Assembly: GCA_963662155.1 (NCBI GenBank)
Contig: OY759265.1
Span: 9,032,193 to 9,096,192, forward strand
DNA length: 64,000 nt
Origin: Lamellibrachia columna
Lineage: Eukaryota; Annelida; Polychaeta; Sabellida; Siboglinidae
Direction of reading: 5' to 3'
The stretch's first letter is position 1; each line of letters starts with the position of its first letter. The notes below the pieces were generated by a model. That model was given only the letters and a program-made list of their open reading frames with translations, was not told the DNA's origin and did no database searches. Shown piece after piece: positions 24,601 through 36,600 of this stretch. The position numbers and the translations under genes were made by a program.

Positions 24601-27600
24601 GGAAACAATCGAGAAATCCCAACAACAGCCAGTCTGGATTTCCGAGACAAAGGTGAGTTGACAAACATCAGTGGCAGGACATTTGTATTCAAACTGTACA
24701 GATAAGCTAATGTTTGGGTCAGGGTAATTTAGTAATAACGTTTTCAGTTGTTATGATATTGTTTGTGCTGTAATCCGATTAACTCCAGATATTACCAATC
24801 TCAAATTGATTTGATTCAACCTTTAAAAATATTACTTTTATTACAGATATATGACCTTAATAATGATTGTATTCTTTCAGGAAAGTTTCTTTAAGGTAAA
24901 TTAATTAGGAATAGTTAAGTAATTAAGTAGGAGTAGTTGCTCAGCAATAATCATTTATTTGTGACTTAAAAACTAAACATTCTAAGTCCATTCGTGATTC
25001 AGAGGTTACATTTTAAAATCACACAAAGTAGATAAGAACATTTACATGCATGTTTAATTATATCAGTAAAATGCATCACCTTATTTACCTACTAAATCTT
25101 TCCCACCTGGTTTCACTACTAAATCTTTCCCACCCAGCCCGAGGAGAGCCTGAAAGAAGACTTCCTCTTCCCCATGAGTAACCGACTGAGCTACGCGTCG
25201 TCGCCCGAGAGTGACGCAGAGATGAGGTCACACAGTATGTATGATGACAATGACGCGTCACCACCTCCCGTACGTCGGCCGATGGTACGCTCTAACTCCG
25301 ACCCCAGCATAGCAACCCTGGAAAACATCCCAGGGATTCCCCCTTACCAGGCTCCTCCCAGCTACATGCGAGAGGGAAAACATGTGAGTACAAAAGATCG
25401 TGTCAAAACATGTCACTAAACATATATTTTACAATATTTTTTGTCAGAATGTAAACATGATTTGGTTTGCCATCTTAGTGCCTGTCAGTCTCCTGTATCT
25501 ATATATTCTTCAGATATTTGCATGTAGGAAACTGGATGCATTGAAACAGTTAAATATTGGACAAAAATGTGAGTACTCTAAGGGAATATTAATTTAAAAA
25601 AACAATTTGTTGGATCTTCCTCCTGCTACAAGTGAGCAACTTCCTCCTGCTACATGTGAGCTACTTCCTCCTGCTACAAGTGAGCTACTTCCTCCTGCTA
25701 CATGTGAGCTAATCCCATTTAATGGATTCTTGGGGGTTCAGTGCTAACATATTCCTAGCTGTAACAACCTCAGTTTTTATACTTTGGTTTGTTCATGGCT
25801 TTCCCAATACTGGCCCATTAACATTTACTTTGTCACAACTACCTACCAAACTATGTAGCATTGGTCTCATTTATAACAATACCAATGTAAGCGTGTTTCA
25901 TAGTTAAAGACAGCAATGGCTTTATTAGTTCTAAAAACCCTATTTTAAAATCTGAACGAGTGTTCTTAATAATTTGCAGCCATTAGGATATTAGAAACTG
26001 CAGTGATTTTGATTTACTTTTGTAATTGTGAAAATAGGTTAGTGTTGTGATTCCTAAGTCTCGGACATATTGTTTAGAAATCCATCTGTTATATAATAAG
26101 TCTAATACACAGCATCTTAAATAGAAGTATATTTTTATTGACAGGAGGAACGTGGGCCTCCAGAGAAGTCTCCGTACGGCTCCAGCAATGGATTCAATCG
26201 CAGACACACAAGCGACCCTAGTGAGTGGCTTTTTATAACCACGAATAACCACGAAGTCAGTCAGCACAACGTCAGCCATGTTTCTTGTATTTGTCTTTAT
26301 CTGTCAATGTCACACTATGGTGTATGGTTGTTGTGCAACAGGTGTATGGTTGTTGTACAGCAGGTGTATGGTTGTTGCACAGCAGGTGTATGGTTGTTGT
26401 ACAGCAGATGTATGGTTGTTGTACAGCAGGTGTATGGTTGTTGTGCAACAGGTGTATGGTTGTTGTGCAACAGGTATATGGTTATTGTGCAGCAGGTGTA
26501 TGGTTGTTGTACAGCAGGTGTATGGTTGTTGTGCAACATGTGTATGGTTGTTGTACAGCAGGTGTATGGTTGTTGTACAGCAGGTGTATGGTTGTTGTAC
26601 AGCAAGTGTATGGTTGTTATGCAACAGGTGTATGGTTGTTGTACAGCAGGTGTATGGTTGTTGTACAGCAGGTGTATGGTTGTTGTACAGCAGGTGTATG
26701 GTTGTTGTGCAGCAGGTGTATGGTTGTTGTACAGCAGGTGTATGGTTGTTGTACAGCAGCCGTATTATTACATTGTGAAGCAACATGAAATAGAAGATAT
26801 ATTTATGCAATGACTGGATTTAAATAATTTATACAGTTATATCGCAGAAAAACTTCATGTATCTTCACAATTGTTATAATTATTCTTGTAGTAGGAATAT
26901 TATGTTAGTTCTGTTAAGTCACATCGTCAAATGTTTCATACATCTGTAGTAAATTGGTTATTGAATGTTTTCCCAGGGGAAGGAATGAGGGGCTATCCAC
27001 CACCCACCCAGGATGGGCGCTACTTCCCATCTTACTATGCGGGTAGCCTGCCTCGGGATCGATATCCTCCACCCCGCTCCAACATCGATGCATACGCCAC
27101 CCTTACCCCCAGCGAACGAATGGCTGGTTCCAAGGGAGGCCCAGGTCAGTGCCAAAAGTTAATTTAAATGTAAAGACCTGCAGAGCCTGCACCATTGAAC
27201 TTATTTTTGTTTACATATTGTCTGAATTCCCAAATTATCATGATGTAATGCATTAGTTTTTATAATGATCTACAGTATACATGGAAATGTTCACAAGCAT
27301 TTACAATTTGTGATTGTCTCATTTTCCACAAAATTCCCCATTGAAATCATAGTATCATCCAGTTCATGTTAGGTTTCAGTAAAGCGAATCCACGAAATAA
27401 CATCTCTGCAAAAAAGTGTCATCTTGCTAAGCTGCAAACCTTTAAAGCAGCGAACTTCTCCAGATGTGCAGTATCTAATATTGTATCATAATTATTGTAA
27501 ATGTTTGAATTTTGATGCAACAAAGATTAATTCAATAATCCCAAATACTAAGACACTAACTTTTGAATGTAGTTCTGTAAAATAATAATTATTTGTTGTC

Positions 27601-30573
27601 AGGCCGACGCTACGACGATATGTTGCGAGACAGATCGCCATATGATCGCAACGACCCCGAGAGACGCCCCTCTGCCATGGAGCGACTGCGCCCCGGCTAC
27701 CCACCCCCTCGGGAGACGTCTATCTACAGCTACCGGGTAGAGCAGGGTCCACTTGACTACGAGAAACGAGGATTTGATACAAAGGTCAGATCATTCATCG
27801 GTTGAGAAATTGAATCCTTCTAAAATGGATGATTTATAAGAATGCTGGATTTAATGAAATTGAGAGTTGTGTAGTTGTTTGATGTGTAATTGATAGTCTG
27901 TGAACTGCAGTCAATCTGGACATAATGTTATGTGATCCAGTTGTTGTTATAAACTATACAGGTTCAATTCATGTGAGATTGTATTTTAAGAATACAACTT
28001 CTGATTGTTTTGATTGTAGATTCATATTACACACTGTTAACTATAATTTGACGTTGTCTCTTTATGAGTATCAACCTTGCAGTTTATGATATTTGAGTCA
28101 AAACATTCCATTTGAAGAGATCACTGTCAAATTATATGAACAAGTCATGGTTCATTACCCCAGATTACTAGAAAATACCCAAATTTCTTCACTGTTGTTT
28201 GTACATCATTCACAAACCGAAACTTTTGCTAAACAGCCAACACCTGAACCTTTGTCTTTGTTCATGTTACGACAGCTGTAGCTTAACCTTTGACCTGTTA
28301 CAGCAGCTGCAGCGTAACCTTTGACCTGTTACAACAGCTGTAGCTTAACCTTTGACCTGTTACAGCAGCTGTAGCTTAACCTTTGACCTGTTACAGCAGC
28401 TGTAGCTTAACCTTTGACCTGTTACAGCAGCTGTAGCGTAACCTTTGACCTGTTACAGCAGCTGTATGCTGACGGCTCATCCTACAGCAGTGATTCATAC
28501 ACAAAGTACACATCAAACCCTGCCAACAAGCACGACGACTCAAAGCTGCGTGAGAAGTTTGGAACAACACAGCTTCCTCGACCACCAGACAAACCTTGCC
28601 GCATGAACCCGTATCAGTTCACCCGGAGCACCGCGGAGCCGTACAAGTCTCCAAACAGCTCCAAGGCTCCAGGCAACCCGACACACAAGCTGTCAGATGT
28701 GACAGCCAAGTACAGGTATATGCGCTTGTACGTATCACGCTTGCTTCGCTACTAGTTGTCTTGCATTCGTAGTGAGCTTTGCAATGACTTACACTTGTAT
28801 GCCACACCACACGTTCGTTTAATGTACTAATATAATATTCCATGTCTTCAATGAAAAGTGCACTGTGTTTATTTTCCGTAATTCCATGTCGAAATCAACT
28901 AGCTGTATTTTCTGTTTACGCATATTTTGTCAGACATGTTGATGAGAAACTTGCCGAAGTAAACTTAAAAGATATTTCATGTTAAAGATTGAACCAAAAG
29001 TGGCATTCTGCATTGATTTCATAACATGTTGACATAACTTTGGTGTTAACTTGCTAAGACATGATTTTGGTTATTAGAGAGATAAATGTGACTGAAATGT
29101 TATGTGTTGAGATGAATCCTATGGCTGCTTTGTAGTAAATATCATGTGCCTCCCGTTTTATTAACTATAGTTTTAATAGTAACTTACCACACTTAGTTTA
29201 ATAGCAATGCATTGTAGATCATTTTAGCAATAGCTACTTGTTGCAGTAGCAATCTGAATAATAATAATTTATTCACACAAGTACAAGAATCAATACAATG
29301 TGTAATTGAAGGTGGGCCATTAAAATAAGTAATAAATCAAGCAGTGTGTAGCATATAGTATACATAGTTGCAGTGTGTTATAAAGTGTTTTAATTGTAGA
29401 AATATGTAGCACATACTACTTGTAGCAGCATTCTGTTGGTGCAGTATACATAGTAGTAGCACACTTTTGTTGGTCATTTCAATATGATTGATGTACTACA
29501 GTTAGTTGTAGCCAGGTAGTTGTGGCCAGGCAGTTGTAGCCAGGTAGTTGTAGTCAGGTAGTTGTAGCCAGGTAGTTGTGGCCAGGTAGTTGTAGCCAGG
29601 TAGTTGTAGCCAGGCAGTTGTAGCCAGGTAGTTGTAGCCAGTTAATTGTAGCCAGGTAGTTGTAGCCAGGTAGTTGTAGCCAGGTAGTTGTAGCCAGGTA
29701 GTTGTAGCCAGGTAGTTGTAGCCAGGTAGTTGTAGCCAGGTAGTTGTAGCCAGGTAGTTGTAGCCAGGTAGTTGTAGCCAGGTAGTTGTGGCCAGGTAGT
29801 TGTGGCCAGGCAGTTGTAGCCAGGCAGTTGTAGCCAGGTAGTTGTAGCCAGTTAATTGTAGCCAGGTAGTTGTAGCCAGGTAGTTGTAGCCAGGTAGTTG
29901 TAGCCAGGTAGTTGTAGCCAGGTAGTTGTAGCCAGGTAGTTGTAGCCAGGTAGTTGTAGCCAGGTAGTTGTAGCCAGGGCAGTTCTTTTTAGTAGCAGCT
30001 GTCTGAATTGAGCAAATGTTGCAATAGCATTGTGTTGCAGGTATTTGGCAGTCTTGGTAATAACAATCTGTAGCAGGCAATCTATGTTATAGATTATGTC
30101 TTTCATGTAATTTTATGGCTAGTAGGTCACTTTGTGTTGTATTTTCTCACATTTTTGGCATGCTTTGTACTATTCATTGATATTCCTACAAAAAAGTCAG
30201 TCACTGTGTACATGTGCTGTTAATACAGAAATGTGATTCCTGGTTAAAAAAAAAATTAAGTATAGTTATTTATATTATTAATTTGGTGAATCACTAATAC
30301 TGCTCAATCTTCGTTATGGAGTTGTTATACATACATCTTCTTCAGCTCTTAGGCTAGTAGCCTTTTGTAGCTATGCAATATAAATATAGGTTTTTTTTAT
30401 AAATAAAGGATGCTTCAAAAAGAAACAGCTGTGATGGTAATTTTATGAAACATTTCATGAAGTATATAATAATTTAAAAAAAATTTACCAAAACAATTAC
30501 TTGTCTAATAATGCCAAGATTGATTAATCAAATATTTAATAAATTTTACATTTTATAGTGAAATGTTAATACA

Positions 30574-30613
<40 letters not shown>

Positions 30614-33600
30614 CATCACATTTTATTTCTGTAATATTCTGTGTCACGCACAGGCAAGACGAGAGTCTAAATTCACCAGCGCAGACTTCGAGTAGTTCAT
30701 CGAAGCTTGGCAGTGCCCCGTATGTTGCACCAAAACCAAGCGCCAACCAGCTGAAGGCAAAGTCGGAAAGTACCCTGTATTCGGAGCGTAACCCTCCCTT
30801 GTCAGCCCCTCAGCAGCAGCAATCACCCTACCTCCCAGCAAAGTCTCAGAACAATCTCGAGAGGCCATTGCAGGATGAACAGAGAGTAGGAGGGTACGAG
30901 AGGACGAATCAAAGGTTTGTGTGTAGTGTTTGGAAGAGAATTAGTTTGGTTAGTTTCACTGTGTGTGTTAGTGGTGAATGTGTTTGGTTAGTTTCACTGT
31001 GTGTGTTAGTGGTGAATTTGTTTGGTTAGATTCACTGTGTGTTAGTGGTGAATTTGTTTGGTTAGTTTCACTGCCTGTGTTAGTGGTGAATTTGTTTGGT
31101 TAGTTTCACTGTGTGTGTGTTAGTGGTGAATGTGTTTGGTTAGTTTCACTATGTGTTAGTGGTGAATGTGTTTTGTTAGTTCCACTCTATGTGTTAGTGG
31201 TGAATGGGCTTGGCTAGTTTCACTGTGTGCGTTAGTAGTGAATGTGTTTGGTTAGTTTCACTGTGTGTGTTAGTAGTGAATGTGTTTGGTTAGTTTTACT
31301 GTGTGTGTAAGTGGTGAATGTGTTTGGTTAGTTTCACTGTGTGTGTTAGTGGTGAATTTGTTTGGTTAGTTTCACTGTGTGTGTTAGTGGTGAATTTGTT
31401 TGATTAGTTTCACTGTGTGTGTTAGTGGTGAATGTGTTTGATTAGTTTCACTGTGTGTTAGTGGTGAATGTGTTTTGTTAGTTCCACTCTATGTGTTAGT
31501 GGTGAATGGGCTTGGCTAGTTTCACTGTGTGCGTTAGTAGTGAATGTGTTTGGTTAGTATCACTGTGTGTGTGTTAGTAGTGCATGTGTTTGGTTAGTTT
31601 TACTGTGTGTAAGTGGTGAATGTGTTTGGTTAGTTTCACTGTGTGTGTTAGTGGTGAATGTATTTGGTTAATTTCACTGTGTGTGTTAGTGGTGAATGTG
31701 TTTGGTTTAGTTTCACTGTCTGTGTTAGTGGTGAATGTGTTTTGTAAAAGAAGGCATTGAGTGTGTGAAAAAGATATGGTTTTTATGTGTATTTGGGTTG
31801 TAGATGACTTTTGGTCATAGTGTGCCTATGCTGTGTCGTGAATGGTAGGCTGTGGAAGTGGAGCATGTAGGTGTAAATATGTGCTTGTATGTACATGCAT
31901 AAGTATACACACATATACACACACAAACATTGATATATGCATACATGCACACACAAACACTGGTACATGTACGCATGCATGCATGCATGCACGCATGCAC
32001 GCAAACACACATAAAACATACATATATATTGAATTTAATGTAAACTATTATGCCATAAATGCCACTGTAGCTTTGCTACAAGTCACCTGACATATCCACT
32101 CCAGTACACGTACTGAATATTGCTCCTTCATCCTGTCATTCAGCAGAAACTACCCAGACTACACGAGCCCCGCAGCAGCAGCCCCACAAGACATGCCGCC
32201 TAGTTGCCCAGCAGCATTCAAACCGGGCCCCGAGATGCGGCACACTTATGCCATCTACCGGGCACCGACAGACACGCAGCGTCCCGACACATATGGCCCG
32301 CCTGTTAGGGCGCCGAGTGGTTACCGTGACAATGCAGCATGGCAACCGCCTCCATCTCGAGGCTCCTATGCCAACCAGATTTACATGGATCAGGCGGAGG
32401 CTAGTCTTGCTGTAAACAATGTGAGGCGAGATGATAGGCCGAATAAAACATACGTGGAGCACGGCGACAGATCACTGGATCGGGATTCTGGATACCCAAG
32501 TTCGTTAGAGAGATCCAGGTGAGCGCTGTTTGCAGTTAATGTGCACGGATCTGTATTATTTTAATTAAAGTGGATGCCTGAGGTCAACAGGGGTCAAGGC
32601 CATAGTTGAGTAACATGGACATAATTAATGCATTACTCTGTAAGAGTATGCTTAAAGTTGTAAATTTGTTCTTATCTCTTAATATTATTAGATGGGTAAT
32701 TTGACCCCAGGTGTTGACTTTAATTTATGACTAACTGATCATGTGCATGTAATTAAAATAGAATTTAACACAAGATGACATCAAGTCAACATGATAGGCC
32801 TAGACAACTTTGATAATCTAATTCTAATATATTTTGTTAAGACAAATGTCGGAACTAGAATTTTGTTTAGTTGCTGCACCGGAACCCACTCCCTGCTTGA
32901 GTGTCCTCCACAGCTCCCCAGCGTACCATTCCAACTGTTTACAACTGGAACCCACTCCCTGCTTGAGTGTCCTCCACAGCTCCCCAGTGTACCATTCCAA
33001 CTGTTTACAACTGGAACCCACTCCCTGCTTGAGTGTCCTCCACAGCTCCCCAGCGTACCATTCCAACTGTTTACAACTGGAACCCACGCCCTGCTTGAGT
33101 GTCCTCCCCAGCATACCATTCCAACTGTTTACAACTGGAACCCACTCCCTGCTTGAGTGTCCTCCACAGCTCCCCAGCGTACCATTCCAACTGTTTACAA
33201 CTGGAACCCACTCCCTGCTTGAGTGTCCTCCACAGCTCCCCAGCGTACCATTCCAACTGTTTACAACTGGAACCCACTCCCTGCTTGAGTGTCCTCCACA
33301 GCTCCCCAGTGTACCATTCCAACTGTTTACAACTGGAACCCACTCCCTGCTTGAGTGTCCTCCACAGCTCCTCAGCATACCATTCCAACTGTTTACAACT
33401 GGAACCCACTCCCTGCTTGAGTGTCCTCCACAGCTCCCCAGCGTACCATTCCAACTGTTTACAACTGGAACCCACTCCCTGCTTGAGTGTCCTCCACAGC
33501 TCCCCAGCATACCATTCCAACTGTTTACAACTGGAACCCACTCCCTGCTTGAGTGTCCTCCACAGTTCCCCAACATACCATTCCAACTGTTTACAACTGG

Positions 33601-36600
33601 AACCCACTCCCTGCTTGAGTGTCCTCCACAGCTCCCCAACATACCATTCCAACTGTTTACAACTGGAACCCACTCCCTGCTTGAGTGTCCTCCACAGCTC
33701 CCCAGCGTACCATTCCAACTGTTTACAACTGGAACCCACTCCCTGATTGAGTGTCCTCCACAGCTCCCCAACATACCATTCCAACTGTTTACAACTGGAA
33801 CCCACTCCCTGCTTGAGTGTCCTCCACAGCTCCCCAGCATACCATTACAACTGGAACCCACTCCCTGCTTGAGTGTCCTCCACAGCTCCCCAGCATACCA
33901 TTCCAACTGTTTACAACTGGAACCCACTCCCTGCTTGAGTATCCTCCACAGCTCCCCAGCGTACCATTCCAACTGTTTACAAGTAGAACCCACTCCCTGC
34001 TTGAGTGTCCTCCACAGCTCCCCAGTGTACCATTCCAACTGTTTACAACTGGAACCCACTCCCTCCTTGAGTGTCCTCCACAGCTCCCCAGCGTACCATT
34101 CCAACTGTTTACAACTGGAACCCACTCCCTGATTGAGTGTCCTCCACAGCTCCCCACCGTACCATTCCAACTGTTTATAACTGGAACCCACTCCCTGCTT
34201 GAGTCCATGGTCCATGGTCCCATACCTTGTATGTTCTAATGAGGTCTTTGGTCCAATTTCACCGTCTCGTCCCTGGGTAAAGTTAAGACATCAAAAGCAT
34301 GGTTGGTCATGGGAAATGTTTGCGGTTATGGTTTGTAGTGATTTGAAACCTTCCTCGTTCAACTTTGAGGCATACAAGAAGCTTGTCACGCCTGGGTTTT
34401 ATGGTGCAAAAAAATCAATCTTGGAGGAAGTCGATCCTCAAGAGAGGTAAAAACACGACCACATAAACGTCGTTGCCTTTCGTGGTTGACTGGTTCGGGG
34501 CTAGGGTTTTTATTTTTGGTGTGTTTAACCAGTGTTTTGTTGTAGTTCGTGTGGTGTTTAAGTAGGTTTGGCTTGGTTTTTACTTGGCAGTAATGAGTAC
34601 TATCTAACCTTCCTGTAACAGTTTGAAGGAACATTCTGAATTACTTTCTGATTTAATGTGTTATTTTCTTATCTACTTCCTTTCATTTTAGATTATTTAA
34701 TAAGTAGTTGATGCTTTCAGCTTTTGTAGAATAAGTTTTGTTTTGTGTGGTGTGCTTTCAGTGTGTTGCTTGAGTTCATAGGTCATGACCTGGTTTGATT
34801 CTGCCATGTGACCTGACCTTATTCTTGCAGTACAACTTCTCTGATTGAAAGCTCTGCTGCGTTGTTGTGTACTTTGACTCCATAGATTAGTTAACAACTG
34901 GTTAATGGTTCAACCACCATCAGAATAAAGTTACTGAAAGCAAGCTCATTTCAATTGCCATAGCTTCGTTTTCATTGTTGACTAATTCAGTCTCTTAAAA
35001 CCTGGTCACAAACCTTCATAAATGATGTAAGTTTCAATCATTAGTTTGTTATAAAATGCATAACTTACCAATGGCATAATTTGGTTATCATTTTATGAAA
35101 TAAATAAACAGGCAAATCAGTTTTACTGCATTTTATAAACATGATTCATTAGTTATTGTCGGGTGTAATATTAAACCTATTTGGTCGAAAATCAAATAAA
35201 CTTATTATAATTATAATAATGTTATGTTTACAAACGTAACTTGTTTGTGTGTATAGAGAGACAACAGGTGGCAGCAGCGGTCTTATGGTGTACAACCGTG
35301 ACCACCGTAACAGTGCATTTGAGTCGTACAAGAAGCCGACTTCGCCGTCTGACATCAAGCAGCCGTCCACGGAAGGGGAAGAAAAAAACGATTCAGCACA
35401 TGCTAGGTGAGTCAGGGCAGGTTTGGTGACAGTCACACAGATGTTAAGGCACCACCTCAAAGCATCAATGTAAAATCCTGCATGAGACTAATGGCATTTA
35501 ACCTCAGACCCCGTTACATCAAACTTTGAATTACATTGATCTGTGAGCAACTTCGACAACTTCGTATATACCAGGTGGCGCTTCAGCTATCATAGCACAA
35601 AGCTACCTTTATGCACCCGATGTCAGTGCCCTCGTGATGTGTCATTGGAACATAAATAATGTTTGGGGGAAAATACTTCGACATGTGACGCTAAGCGAAA
35701 CAGCAGCTAACCCCTCTACCTTGAAATAACCCCTCTCCCATGAAATAACCCCGCACCCGTGAAATAACCCCTCTCCCGTGAAACCAACATTGTGTAGTGT
35801 TGAACATTGATGTTTTGAGACGGTGTCTAAAGTTGAGCCTGTCGGACTGTAGCCTTTGTTTGTGCACAAATATTCACATTGTGTCTTGTGAACACGGACT
35901 GTCTGGAAAAGAACCACACCAAAGAGAATGAACTTTCAGTACATCATAATAAGGAAAATATCTTAAAATAGCTTGAAGGTACAAAGTCTGATTGTTTTTA
36001 TTGTAAAATCATGTTACAGAGTATAAACTGTATCTGTTCTAACATCTTGCCTGCCCAAATATGTTTGCACCGTTATAGTGAATTACTACAGATGTCGACC
36101 TAGTAGTCGTGCACAGTGGTCGACAACTTCCAGTATCTGTGGATGAAGTTTATCTGCTGCATGCAATGTTCAGTTGTCTGGTTACATCTGGACTTGTTCT
36201 TTATTGTCAACCTCTTGTTCTTTATTGTCAACCTCTTGTTCTTTATTGTCAACCATTTGTTCTTTATTGTCAACCTCTTGTTCTTTATTGTCAACCTCTT
36301 GTTCTTTATTGTCAACCTCTTGTTCTTTATTGTCAACCTCTTGTTCTTTATTGTCAACCTCTTGTTCTTTATTGTCAACCTCTTGTTCTTTATTGTCAAC
36401 CTCTTGTTCTTTATTGTCAACCACTTGTTCTTTATTGTCAACCTCTTGTTCTTTATTGTCAACCTCTTGTTCTTTATTGTCAACCTCTTGTTCTTTATTG
36501 TCAACCTCTTGTTCTTTATTGTCAACCACTTGTTCTTTATTGTCAACCACTTGTTCTTTATTGTCAACCTCTTGTTCTTTATTGTCAACCACTTGTTCTT

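Noticed and set aside
26278..26813. Five overlapping frames of 96-168 codons with V-Y-G-C-C
   Set aside because: 22-bp repeat, open in all frames by composition.
29506..29978. CRISPR-like direct repeats
   Set aside because: Repeats are contiguous with no unique spacers, and the context is a eukaryotic intron.
29502..30106. 192-codon frame with a periodic Y-N-Y-L-A-T-T
   Set aside because: 14-bp repeat; no coding evidence.
32824..34239. Frames up to 463 codons
   Set aside because: Product of the 66-bp minisatellite; open on both strands and without splice logic.
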